Shown one piece after another: positions 17,061 through 26,483 of a stretch of 64,000 bases of DNA. The translations under genes and the position numbers were made by a program. The notes beneath the pieces are model-generated. The model saw only the letters and a list, made by a program, of their open reading frames with translations, had not been told where the DNA came from and did no database searches. The number at the start of each line of letters is the position of its first letter. The stretch's first letter is position 1. Origin of the DNA: Enterococcus florum (GTDB lineage: Bacteria > Bacillota > Bacilli > Lactobacillales > Enterococcaceae); the NCBI RefSeq assembly GCF_004309355.1, contig NZ_BJCC01000014.1, positions 1 to 64,000 on the forward strand, read 5' to 3'.

Positions 17061-18524
17061 TTATTTCATCAGAACATACGTATCCTCATTCACAGAATAA
17101 ATATCATAAGAAACGGTTGAAACTTTTAATTCACCAGACAAAAAGTCCTGGTTTTGAATTGGTTCAACCGAGATTGTTAGGTTGCTGTAAGTATTAAACA
17201 TCCATCTATTTACAAAATATAGATCGTCATTTCTAGGAACTAAGTTGTGTAATATCGGGAAGTTTGCTTTACTATTGGTCAAAATAGGAGATTCTTCGAA
17301 AAAGCGATTCATATATACGGATGAACCTTTAGTCGGCAATACTCTTTTTAGATCTGAAGCTAATTGAACACTTTGATTTTGAAACGCTTCTTTTTGATAA
17401 TTTAACGTTGCAGCGTAAGTAAAGGAAAACGACAGGATGTAATAAAATAATATCCCGGAAAACAGCAGATTGACGTGATACAACGGTTCACCCTTATTTT
17501 CACCAACCAGCAGAATCAAGGAAATAGCTATAAAAACCGCAAATCCATACGCATATCGCGGGTTCCAAGCAGCTAATCCTTCGGTAAAAATCAGCAACAC
17601 TCCGTAACTAAGGATAGATCCAAAAATCAAATATGCACTACTCATGAATAAGGACAAAAGAGCATTTTTTTTAGTGCGGATCATTGATGATATTACAAAT
17701 AAAGCAATTGTAAAAGCACACAATACTATCCAAATCTTCGCACTTTGATTGATGATTGTGCTGAAATAGATTTCAACATTTTTTATAATCGTTGCAGGTA
17801 TTTCCTCAAATGAAGCAATAGAGGTTGTTCCACCACGTTCAGCCAATTCAGGATTCAATTTAGTTTCCATCAAAAAGAAAATCAGGCCGACACCATAAGC
17901 AATGCCTGAAACAACAATCCCTTGAATAATAGAACTCAACTTTTTGTCAGGCCAATCTCTGAAAGTTAGAGCTAAAACCATTACAATAAAAATTCCAGAA
18001 GATGGTTGATAGGTGTTGCACATGGCTAATACACATAGAACAGATGCGATGAAAAAAGACTTTCTGCTTCCCCACCATAGAAAAGGCAGAAAAGAAAAGA
18101 ACAGGCTTAACGAGAGATAAGGGCTGTCAAAACGAAAACTGATGCATTGTAAAAACCAAGGATTAATCCCTATCATCGTTGAACAAATTAAAGCACCCCA
18201 GCTAAATGTCTTCCGATTAAGAATATATACCGCCAAAATACTAGTAGCAGCTAAGATGATAGCTGTCAAGATATGTGTAGAAAGTCCCATATCGGTGAGA
18301 TGCCGGCTACCTTGAACTCCCCAAGAGGCAACTTCACTTACCCATCGAGAATAACTGCGAGCAAAATCGGTTCCTCCGCTTAATTGACGTGCAGCATCGT
18401 CAAGATAAGGATAGTTGACTATCCCTATCGCAAGTGTCACAGACAAATAGATGATCAGTACTAATCCAAATTTATAGGAATTTATCAAAAAAATAGATTG
18501 AAGTTTTTTTAATTTTTTTTCCAT
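17061..18524 (-). CDS. GtrII-type membrane glycosyltransferase (copy 2)
   Basis: 487 residues, about ten membrane helices and a C-terminal extracellular stretch of some 90 residues. The first outside loop carries YPYLDDAARQ and YSRWVSEVASW, the acidic pair and Arg expected of GtrII-like GT-C enzymes that use polyprenyl-phosphate sugars. The segment FRFDSPYLSLSLFFSFLPF and the C-terminal LVPRND...W.F.T.SNL are shared with the paralogue at 26484-28028. It probably adds a side-chain sugar to the exported polymer. It ends its transcription unit. The family call is good; donor sugar unknown. Confidence 0.75.
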   Translation of the reverse strand: MEKKLKKLQSIFLINSYKFGLVLIIYLSVTLAIGIVNYPYLDDAARQLSGGTDFARSYSRWVSEVASWGVQGSRHLTDMGLSTHILTAIILAATSILAVYILNRKTFSWGALICSTMIGINPWFLQCISFRFDSPYLSLSLFFSFLPFLWWGSRKSFFIASVLCVLAMCNTYQPSSGIFIVMVLALTFRDWPDKKLSSIIQGIVVSGIAYGVGLIFFLMETKLNPELAERGGTTSIASFEEIPATIIKNVEIYFSTIINQSAKIWIVLCAFTIALFVISSMIRTKKNALLSLFMSSAYLIFGSILSYGVLLIFTEGLAAWNPRYAYGFAVFIAISLILLVGENKGEPLYHVNLLFSGILFYYILSFSFTYAATLNYQKEAFQNQSVQLASDLKRVLPTKGSSVYMNRFFEESPILTNSKANFPILHNLVPRNDDLYFVNRWMFNTYSNLTISVEPIQNQDFLSGELKVSTVSYDIYSVNEDTYVLMK

Positions 18525-18668
18525 AGTTACCCTCTATCATGTTTTTTCTTGGACGATACTAGTGCAATATCACTAATTACCAAAATTCCTTTTTTCTCAG
18601 TATCATTTCTAGCAAATAGATGCTAGTGTACATCGTTAATATAAAAAAGATTGACACTTTAATCCGTT

Positions 18669-19919
18669 TTAGCGACGTAATCGATGATGTACTTTGGAGA
18701 CAAATTTTCTAGCTCTGATCTCAAATCTCGCTAAACGCCCCTTTTGTTCATTTGAACTAACTAAATCAGCCAAATGACGCATCGATCTTTTAGTGGGCTC
18801 TATTTCTTTTTCAAGCGCAAGAAGAATATCTCGATAAACAACTGGAACTTGATAGATTTCACGGACAGAATCAATCATTTTTACAGCGTTCGACTTCTCG
18901 TTAGAAAAATTAGTGATTGATTCACGAATGAGCCTTGCTAACTGTATTTCATTGCCTAATTGATAAATTTTTCCTAAGTGAAACATGTTGTAGGCAGACA
19001 TATAACCAGGATTATCCGAAATAATAACAGGAACTCCATTTAGAAGAGCTTCTACATAAACCAATCCAAAAGTTTCCATCGAAGAAGTATATACACATAT
19101 ATCTTGGTCAGTGACTTCTTTCCAGGGATCTTCTTTATTCCCTTTAAAATGAACATTCTTTATTTGATGTGTTTTGATATACTCGGTACATTTTTTTTTG
19201 TACTCATCGTCCCAAGCGCCGATAAAGACTAATTCTACATCGGTTTGACCGAGCTGTTGATAGGCCTTGATTAATTCTAATTGATTTTTGCGTTGTGTCA
19301 GACGGCCAATAGAGACAATTCTAGTCTTTTTTCCAATCTTCTGATTTACTGATCGTATTTCAGTAAAAGATGCAAATCCCATTATTTCTCGCTTGGGAAA
19401 TAATTTCTGTAATTCAATTTGCAAATTCCCAGTAACAGCAAAAATCTGATCTGAAAAGTCATCGATAAAATCGATTTTTTCGCGATAATAACCAAACTCA
19501 CCAGTAGGAAATTCATGGATTAACCAAAAATGAGGGATGGACTCCGATGAAGCCGCTACTGCACCTTGAAACATATTTACCGTATTTGTGACAACATAAT
19601 CTATTTTTTCTCGCTGAATCAATTGACGGATTTTTAGAATATTCTCTCTATAATAGGCATTGCGATCCTCTTTTGTCCCGGGTAATCCGCCAGGCGCATC
19701 CTCCCACCACCATTTAAGAATAGGAATAAAATCAACTTTTATACCTGCTTCCATATACTTGTTGTAATATTCGGTTTGAATGCCGGCGTTGGCTTGAGGT
19801 GCTACATTGTAAACTTCATATTCTTGTTGAACTAGATGTTTCATTAAATAGAATATTGAGATCTCAGCCCCATTATCAAATGTTCCTGTTGGAGAAATAA
19901 ACAGAATTTTTTTCGGCAT
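18669..19919 (-). CDS. GT4 glycosyltransferase
   Basis: About 416 residues, GT-B fold. The N-terminal half contains SPTGTFDNGAEISIFYLM with the G-A-E-I motif; the donor half shows SIGRLTQRKNQLELI and SSMETFGLVYVEALLNG (E-x7-E). The ATG at 19919 is chosen because AGGAG lies eight bases upstream; an upstream GTG sits inside that site. It is cytoplasmic and probably works with the large multi-domain transferase two genes earlier in the unit. The 144-base gap after it holds only a short 6-bp hairpin. Confidence 0.82.
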   Translation of the reverse strand: MPKKILFISPTGTFDNGAEISIFYLMKHLVQQEYEVYNVAPQANAGIQTEYYNKYMEAGIKVDFIPILKWWWEDAPGGLPGTKEDRNAYYRENILKIRQLIQREKIDYVVTNTVNMFQGAVAASSESIPHFWLIHEFPTGEFGYYREKIDFIDDFSDQIFAVTGNLQIELQKLFPKREIMGFASFTEIRSVNQKIGKKTRIVSIGRLTQRKNQLELIKAYQQLGQTDVELVFIGAWDDEYKKKCTEYIKTHQIKNVHFKGNKEDPWKEVTDQDICVYTSSMETFGLVYVEALLNGVPVIISDNPGYMSAYNMFHLGKIYQLGNEIQLARLIRESITNFSNEKSNAVKMIDSVREIYQVPVVYRDILLALEKEIEPTKRSMRHLADLVSSNEQKGRLARFEIRARKFVSKVHHRLRR

Positions 19920-19946
19920 TTCTTTCACTCCTAGGTAAATAGATTG

Positions 19947-21239
19947 TTACCAGTAATAAGGGATAACTAAAAGCATCATAACTAAAAAGTTAAATAGACA
20001 AAGTGCGGTAAAAATGATTTTTACAAAAGACCTATCGTATCGAAGAACTAGTTTGTTTTTAAAACTTAAAAATAAGGGAACAAAATAAATCAAAAAAGGT
20101 GTGAAGTAACGTCCTTGAGCACCTACAGAAATATTGGCATTAGTACCCAATACAACTGGCGTCCAAGCAAAATACATCCCTGCAATAATTGCTGCGATTT
20201 GGAACGGCACCATAACACCTGAAATGACCCCAAAAAATTTGTTTATCTCAATTTCAGTTTCAAGTGTAAACAGTAACGTTAGGAAAGCAACATCCGCAAA
20301 AATGAGCCATAAAGGGAGTTGGATTGCAAAATTTCCAAAATACCCGAACATACCAATGGTTAAAATTGTGTTTAAATGCTCATTTAGGTTATTAGAAAAC
20401 AATGTATTGATCATCACACGGGTGAAATGCTTTACGTCAATTAGTTGATTGATCACCAAAACGGTGGCTAAACCTAAAAAGAGCACTATCGTGAGTAATA
20501 AATACCTATACTTCAAAACAAAGGCTTTTGTCTTTTCAATAAAGGGATTCACCCCTTCAAGAATTCCAGAAAATCTTAATCCTAATGTCAGCAGAAGTAG
20601 AAACAACAATAAATTATTGATTTTTGTAGCATACAACGCAAAAAACATCACGATAAATTGAACAATAGTTCTTTTAGTTATTTGTTTAGACACGGAAAGA
20701 TTGGATATCCAAGCAAAAAAAGCAGTTATTGCTAAATAATTAGCAACATCATAAGAAAGGGAGGCTGCCTGCTGAATCATAATAGGCAAAAGAGAGATAA
20801 AAGAAAGAGGCAGCTTTCCATATTTAGAATGTTTTATAATCAGATACATGCCCATAATATAAAACAGCCCATTAAACACCCGCCCAAGTGTGATCATCAA
20901 TCCGATTGACGGATAAATCATACTTCCGAGAATCATCCCTATGAATTGAGGAATATGGACAATATTTTTCAATCCAAATTTTAGACGTACCGCTTCATGG
21001 CTCATGTCGATTTTTTCAGTAAATAACTGCTTGTATTCATGTTTATTTATAGGCGCATTTTGGCTGATACTATTCATCCAGTCAAAGCTGCTATCTGTTT
21101 GCTCATAAAGAATGCCCCAAGCCATTCTTGCATGATTTGATTCATCCGGGACTCTATTTATCGGCATCACCGCAATTGAAATGCCGATAAATAGAGTAGC
21201 TAAAGCAATAAAAAGATTTTCAATCTTAATTTTTTCCAT
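19947..21239 (-). CDS. DUF2142 membrane protein
   Basis: 430 residues, about eleven membrane helices. Near the N-terminus it carries MPINRVPDESNHARMAWG, matching the P-D-E-x2-H motif of the DUF2142 family, and later MIQQAASLSYDVANYL. DUF2142 proteins occur in surface-polysaccharide loci and resemble GT-C glycosyltransferases, with the acidic motif in the first outside loop. The gene overlaps the end of the preceding one by 14 bases, so it is translationally coupled. A glycosyltransferase role is inferred, not shown. Confidence 0.75.
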   Translation of the reverse strand: MEKIKIENLFIALATLFIGISIAVMPINRVPDESNHARMAWGILYEQTDSSFDWMNSISQNAPINKHEYKQLFTEKIDMSHEAVRLKFGLKNIVHIPQFIGMILGSMIYPSIGLMITLGRVFNGLFYIMGMYLIIKHSKYGKLPLSFISLLPIMIQQAASLSYDVANYLAITAFFAWISNLSVSKQITKRTIVQFIVMFFALYATKINNLLLFLLLLTLGLRFSGILEGVNPFIEKTKAFVLKYRYLLLTIVLFLGLATVLVINQLIDVKHFTRVMINTLFSNNLNEHLNTILTIGMFGYFGNFAIQLPLWLIFADVAFLTLLFTLETEIEINKFFGVISGVMVPFQIAAIIAGMYFAWTPVVLGTNANISVGAQGRYFTPFLIYFVPLFLSFKNKLVLRYDRSFVKIIFTALCLFNFLVMMLLVIPYYW

Positions 21240-24210
21240 TGATGTATCCTACCAATTCATCATTTTTTTGATCTGTAGTACAATTCTTCAGCACAAATTG
21301 ATATGCGTTTTCTGCAATATACTGACGTTTAGATTTAGAATCAATCAGTTTTTTCAATTTTTCCAGCCATTCGCCATCTTTCGCCAAGACACCCGTTTGC
21401 TGTTCTAAAATCATTTCAGAAAAAGCACCTATATTGCTTGCAATAGTTGGTACTTTGACAAGAGTAGCTTCTAACCATTTAATTTCAGATTTTGCTTCGT
21501 TGAAAATGGATTTTGTCAACGGTGCTATATTGATATCTACTTCGCTAATTAGAGCGGGTAATTCGTGCCACTCTACATAGTCATGCGTCACGATTTGACT
21601 TTTAAACGTCATCAAGTCTTTGGGCAGCAATAAATGACCTACCAAATGTAACTCGATTTGAGGATATTCAGCCATTAACTTGATCAGATCCGGTTTTACT
21701 AATTCAAAGTTTTCATTGTGTGTAATTGAACCTGAAAAATAGCCGATTTTGATTTTTTCAGACTTTTGAGTGTAATCTTTCATATGCTTTCTGCTAATAC
21801 TAATTAATTCTTGGCTGACGATATTCCGGTTTAATAACACAAGATCTTGATAGTTTCCCAACTCTTCTTTAAGTTTAGTAGTAGAGGTTATCACCCCATC
21901 ACAAAGCTTCAACATGCGCCCATAGCCCATCACATTTGCATCGTAATTTGCTTTTTCGCTTTTTGAAAGCTTTTGTGTGTACTCCAAAAGATCAGTATAC
22001 TTGGTATCAATAACAAGATCATCGATGTCATACAACACCGTTTTCTTGAATTGTTTTGCCAAGCGACAAAGCTCTGCCAGTTGATCAGAATACCCACAAC
22101 GATAGATGATCACTAAATGGGCAAATTCTGCATCGCTTAGTCGAAACGCTGACGAATTGATCACACGTACGTTGTATCCAAATGATCGTAATTGTTCCGC
22201 TTTATTCAGTGCACGATACCTTGTACATTGAGGAATCTGGTTTTCCACTCCATCAATAATCAAAATGTCTTGTCGCAACGATTTGGCTTTCATTTCTTCC
22301 AGAATTTTTTCAATAATACTCATTGGATATAAGGAGTTTGCTTTAATATATTCAACTAAAGCAGGAATTTCACTGTTTCTTTGTAATCCCTGCCACAAAA
22401 AACGGTCATCATCGTAATTACTAAATGCAGAGTACTTGACTAGTGGAACGCCCGCTTGCAACATTTTTAAAGGATGAATATACATGGCACTGTCTTGATT
22501 GTTTTCTACCACAGCATCATGAGCAAACCCGAGGTCGGAAAAATATTTAGTAAAAACGGTCTCGTGTCTTCCTACCGCCTTCATGCGAGAGTTTGTATCT
22601 GTCAAATTTAACCAATAGTCATAAAAACCAGAATAACTCAGCAAGTTTTTTCGAACAACTAAAAAGTAAGTTTGTAAATGAATCGGAATATACTGGTAGG
22701 GATTATAGGTGGTAATATCTGGTTGTTCCTCCCCGTATGAGATCCCCCAAAAATCCACCTGCTTCTTTGACATCTTTTCAAAAATCTTCTTAAGATCCGA
22801 CATCGGTCCGACATTTGTATCATTTACTAATAGAAGCTCATCATACTGTTTTAAATTCTCTTTTCCTATAGTAAGGATTCCATGACGAAAAGCTGCAGTA
22901 TCGTATCCTTCATTTTCTCTGAAAATAACTTTACCATACTTTTCTAGTGTGGACGTATCATGGACAGACAACTCTCCATTCACGATGATCAAGATTTCAT
23001 CACTGATCATCGCTAAAGACTCTAAAAACAGCAATTTATACTCCTGTAAATGATTCTGATTTTCGTAAATCACATAAATTAGAAGTCGTTTTGGATTTTG
23101 ATTATTCTTGCGTTGCATATTTCGCAAAATTCTCAATCCATATGTTTTAGGGTTGGGCATCTTTTTTATTTGTCTAGAGCCATATTGATAAATTCTTTTT
23201 ATCGCTTTTTTTACTAAGCGGGGATTCTTAAGTATTTTTAACAAGTACTTAAACGGTTTTACAATAGAGTTGCCTAACCGGTAGGAAGTTGAGTTGACCA
23301 ATAATTCTTTATCTTGAATCAAATCACGGATTATTTCACTTTGCTGATGATTTTGAGCCTTAAATTCATCTTTTTCTGCTAGTAGTTCACAGAACTGCTT
23401 TTCGGTATCCTTTACATAACTAGTCACCTCATTTAAATGGTTAGTAAGATCAGATAACCGATTTTCTAAACTCATTAGATGAGAGTCGACCGCATGAAAC
23501 ACTGCATCCTTGATCTTTAGAACATGTTTTTTCAAAATGTATAGATAGACCTCATAAAAATATTCTCTTGAAGTGTGATTATCCTTTCGAGAGACTGAAT
23601 TTGATAAAACACGATAATTCAACTTGAGACCTCTCGCATAATATGGTTTTGCTTGTTGATCAATAATCAAAGTCAAAATAAAATCATAATCTTCAAGAAA
23701 TTTACGATTCAATGTTATATCATATCGCACGTCATTAATCACGGAAGTACGCAACAAAGCACAGTTATCAATATAGTTATGTTCAATCAGAGACTGAAAA
23801 TCATAGTCTCGAGAGTGCAGAAAAAACTCTTGTTTGTCTGGATCATATAGATCAGTATAAATAATATCTGCATGTTCCTCTTCAGCGACCTTATGTAGCT
23901 TCTCGATATGAGAGTCATCTAAAAAGTTGTCTGCATCAACAAACAGCAGGTATTTTCCTTGAGCATTTTCGATTCCAAGATTTCTAGATACACAGACTCC
24001 CTGATTATCTTGTGAAATATAAGTTGTATTCTTAAAGGGAGACTCCTGTATTGTCCGCTTTATTCGCTCATTAGACAAGTCAGTGGATCCATCATTGATT
24101 ACGATAAGTTGAATTTCAGAATAAGTCTGTTTAAAAATGCTATACAGGCACTCCTCGATATACAATTCATGATTATAGCACGTCACTATTACCGTAATTA
24201 GATCCATCAC
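21226..24210 (-). CDS. epaN: EpaN-like multi-domain glycosyltransferase (GT2 + RgpF + GT4-like)
   Basis: 994 residues with three parts. Residues 1 to about 235 are a GT2 domain (VIVTCYNHELYIEECL, VINDGSTD, FVDADN). About 240-310 is a predicted coiled coil. About 375-650 resembles RgpF rhamnan-synthesis proteins (YENQNHLQEY, ENEGYDTAAFRHG, LVNDTNVGP). About 690-990 is a GT4-like module (YDIDDLVIDTKY, IGYFSGSITHNENFE, KSEIKWLEA). It follows the EpaL/EpaM exporter, as in E. faecalis, and probably extends the rhamnan. GTG at 24210 has GGAGG eight bases upstream; an ATG follows at once and could also be used. Confidence 0.83.
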   Translation of the reverse strand: MMDLITVIVTCYNHELYIEECLYSIFKQTYSEIQLIVINDGSTDLSNERIKRTIQESPFKNTTYISQDNQGVCVSRNLGIENAQGKYLLFVDADNFLDDSHIEKLHKVAEEEHADIIYTDLYDPDKQEFFLHSRDYDFQSLIEHNYIDNCALLRTSVINDVRYDITLNRKFLEDYDFILTLIIDQQAKPYYARGLKLNYRVLSNSVSRKDNHTSREYFYEVYLYILKKHVLKIKDAVFHAVDSHLMSLENRLSDLTNHLNEVTSYVKDTEKQFCELLAEKDEFKAQNHQQSEIIRDLIQDKELLVNSTSYRLGNSIVKPFKYLLKILKNPRLVKKAIKRIYQYGSRQIKKMPNPKTYGLRILRNMQRKNNQNPKRLLIYVIYENQNHLQEYKLLFLESLAMISDEILIIVNGELSVHDTSTLEKYGKVIFRENEGYDTAAFRHGILTIGKENLKQYDELLLVNDTNVGPMSDLKKIFEKMSKKQVDFWGISYGEEQPDITTYNPYQYIPIHLQTYFLVVRKNLLSYSGFYDYWLNLTDTNSRMKAVGRHETVFTKYFSDLGFAHDAVVENNQDSAMYIHPLKMLQAGVPLVKYSAFSNYDDDRFLWQGLQRNSEIPALVEYIKANSLYPMSIIEKILEEMKAKSLRQDILIIDGVENQIPQCTRYRALNKAEQLRSFGYNVRVINSSAFRLSDAEFAHLVIIYRCGYSDQLAELCRLAKQFKKTVLYDIDDLVIDTKYTDLLEYTQKLSKSEKANYDANVMGYGRMLKLCDGVITSTTKLKEELGNYQDLVLLNRNIVSQELISISRKHMKDYTQKSEKIKIGYFSGSITHNENFELVKPDLIKLMAEYPQIELHLVGHLLLPKDLMTFKSQIVTHDYVEWHELPALISEVDINIAPLTKSIFNEAKSEIKWLEATLVKVPTIASNIGAFSEMILEQQTGVLAKDGEWLEKLKKLIDSKSKRQYIAENAYQFVLKNCTTDQKNDELVGYINGKN

Positions 24211-24238
24211 GTATTCTTCCTCCGAGATTCTTAATTTC

Positions 24239-25444
24239 TTATTTAGAGATAACTTCCCAAGCCCCAGTTCGTGTTAAAACTCCAGTGCTGGAATCCCGTT
24301 CACTAAAAGACATGTCCGCTTTAGGTGAAAGGATAATTACTGGAGAATTATCTGCATCTGCTATAGCTAAAGGTTCCTCCGAATCACCACGAACCGAAAC
24401 CACCAGCTTCAGTTTGCATTGGTTAATTCCTTTTAATTGACAACGATATCTAAAGATCTTTTTCCCTTCGCCCTTCGTCATTTGATCGAAGGAATTATCA
24501 TTATAAAGCCAAACATTTCGGTCAATATCTGTTAATGAGAAGGCAATATAGGAATGCATATCCTTCATTACCCGATAAGAAACCTCAAATTCGACGGTAG
24601 GGTCAGGCAGATTTAACAGAGTGTTTGATAGCAACCGAATCTTTAAATCCGTGATAGGCATTTCTTTTTCAACATCTGCCGCTTCACTTGTTGGCAGACC
24701 GTAAACATTGTCCAATGAGTATTGATTAGCCACTTCATCAGGAGTTCCAATAACTTTGATCTCGCCTTTATCGATCATCATTGCTCGATTGCAATACTTT
24801 CTGACAGCCTCCATTGAATGGGTGACTAGAATAATTGTTTTTTTGTCTTTCCGTGCTTGCATAAAATAGTCATTACATTTTCTTTGGAAAGCTTCGTCTC
24901 CTACTGCGAGGACTTCATCTAAAACCAAAATATCGCTTTTTGCTTGAATAGCAACAGAAAAAGCCAATCGAACCTGCATACCGCTAGAATAATTTTTAAG
25001 TTTTTGATTCATGAATTCTGATAATTCCGCAAACTCAACGATGTCGTCATACATACTGTCAATCTCTTTTTCGGAAAATCCTAACATCGCTCCATTTAAA
25101 TAGACATTTTCACGCCCCGTCAGCTCAGGATTGAACCCAACTCCAAGTTCAATAAAAGAAACCAATTTCCCATCAATTTCAACGGTTCCGTTTTCGGGAA
25201 CATAGATCTGAGAAATAATTTTTAAAAGTGTTGATTTTCCGCTGCCATTTCGCCCAACAATGCCAAAGAAATCCCCTTTATTAACTTCAAAGGAAATCCC
25301 CTTCAATACCTTCTGTTCACGATACCCCTTGATCCCTTTAAAGTAGTTAACAATCGTTCGCTTCAAGCTGCTAGTGCTCTCGATAGGCAATCGAAATGAT
25401 TTTTTAACCTGTTCAACTTTTACTGCAATCTCTTTATTCATCAT
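24239..25444 (-). CDS. epaM: Polysaccharide ABC exporter ATPase (EpaM/Wzt type)
   Basis: 401 residues. The nucleotide-binding domain shows Walker A GRNGSGKST, signature YSSGMQVRL and Walker B ILVLDEVLAVGDE, with the H-loop LVTHS. Residues about 270-401 form the extra C-terminal domain found in Wzt-like ATPases that recognise the end of the glycan. Its ATG follows the permease stop directly, so the two subunits are coupled. It drives export of the lipid-linked polymer made inside the cell. Confidence 0.92.
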   Translation of the reverse strand: MMNKEIAVKVEQVKKSFRLPIESTSSLKRTIVNYFKGIKGYREQKVLKGISFEVNKGDFFGIVGRNGSGKSTLLKIISQIYVPENGTVEIDGKLVSFIELGVGFNPELTGRENVYLNGAMLGFSEKEIDSMYDDIVEFAELSEFMNQKLKNYSSGMQVRLAFSVAIQAKSDILVLDEVLAVGDEAFQRKCNDYFMQARKDKKTIILVTHSMEAVRKYCNRAMMIDKGEIKVIGTPDEVANQYSLDNVYGLPTSEAADVEKEMPITDLKIRLLSNTLLNLPDPTVEFEVSYRVMKDMHSYIAFSLTDIDRNVWLYNDNSFDQMTKGEGKKIFRYRCQLKGINQCKLKLVVSVRGDSEEPLAIADADNSPVIILSPKADMSFSERDSSTGVLTRTGAWEVISK

Positions 25445-26242
25445 CTAAATAATCTCCGCAAATTTCTTAGAACTTTTATCAAATAATCTAAATCCAACAA
25501 ATAAGACGATAAAAGGAATGACATATGGAATGACAACGACCCATTTTTGCTCGATCAATTGCCAAGTCGTAATATTTACCGGACTCGTAAGTAAATAGCG
25601 CATATCTTGAATGATTTGTGCCATTGGATTCAATAGTAAAAGCTTTGCGATCCATTCACTTCTATCCAACACCAACGTCACAGGATAAATCAACGGGGTC
25701 ATGTACATACCGATTTGCAAAAGCACTTCCCAAATTGGGCCAATATCCCTGAATCGAACATAAATAGTTGCTAAGACAAAAGCCACACCTAAAGAAAAAG
25801 CATAAAGTTCAACCAATAGAAAAGGAACGACCCATGCAAAAGAGGATATCTCCACACCATTGATCAATCCGAAAATCGATACAATCACAAAACTAATCAA
25901 CAAATTGATTAGTGCGTTGATAGAAATAGCAACGACAATAATATGAGTTGGGAAACTCAACTTTCTTAGTAAGTCTCCGCGAGATACAATGGACATCATA
26001 CCTAAATTAGTAGTTTCAGTAAAAAAATTCCAGAGAACCATCCCTAATAATAAAGCGACTGCAAAATGAGGAACGTCTTGACCAAAACGCAAGAAATAGA
26101 TAAAGACTACATACATTACAGCAAACAACATCAAAGGTTTCAGCACCGACCATATATATCCAATTACGCTACCTTGATAGCGAAGTTTAAAATCTGTTTT
26201 TACTAATTCTCGTAAAAGAATTCGATTTTTTCTCTCGAACAT
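25445..26242 (-). CDS. epaL: Polysaccharide ABC exporter permease (EpaL/Wzm type)
   Basis: 265 residues, six predicted membrane helices, of the ABC-2/Wzm family. It begins LLRELVKTDFKLRYQGSVIG, the amphipathic N-terminal helix typical of these permeases, and contains the LNPMAQII segment near the fifth helix. It is the first gene of its unit, behind a good promoter and after a terminator. It pairs with the adjacent ATPase to export the rhamnan. Confidence 0.92.
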   Translation of the reverse strand: MFERKNRILLRELVKTDFKLRYQGSVIGYIWSVLKPLMLFAVMYVVFIYFLRFGQDVPHFAVALLLGMVLWNFFTETTNLGMMSIVSRGDLLRKLSFPTHIIVVAISINALINLLISFVIVSIFGLINGVEISSFAWVVPFLLVELYAFSLGVAFVLATIYVRFRDIGPIWEVLLQIGMYMTPLIYPVTLVLDRSEWIAKLLLLNPMAQIIQDMRYLLTSPVNITTWQLIEQKWVVVIPYVIPFIVLFVGFRLFDKSSKKFAEII

Positions 26243-26318
26243 GCGACTAGCTCCTTAGTTATTAATTTCTAGAATAAATTTCAATTCATTTAAGGTTACT
26301 ACCTTCCCAATCTTAAAA

Positions 26319-26347
26319 ATTATACTCGAAAACTGATGACCATACAA
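26319..26347 (-). promoter_or_regulatory. Promoter of the epaL-epaM-epaN module
   Basis: On the minus strand TTGTAT (26342-26347), 17 bases, then TATAAT (26319-26324). The -10 is perfect. It lies about 75 bases ahead of epaL and downstream of the terminator at 26425-26455, so the exporter module can be expressed on its own. Confidence 0.75.
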
Positions 26348-26424
26348 CCAAATGTCTGGTTTTGACAGAAACTACTTAATAGTTCCCTATACTTAGTTAA
26401 GTTTTTCAAAAATTTTTCCTCATG

Positions 26425-26455
26425 CAAAAAAGCTCGAACAATTAAAGTTCGAGCT
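26425..26455 (-). terminator. Terminator after the first GtrII gene
   Basis: AGCTCGAAC pairs with GTTCGAGCT (9 bp, 7-base loop); on the minus strand TTTTTT follows. It lies 29 bases after the stop of the membrane glycosyltransferase. Confidence 0.92.
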
Positions 26456-26483
26456 GCCTACTTAAATGTCCCTGCTTTAAAAA

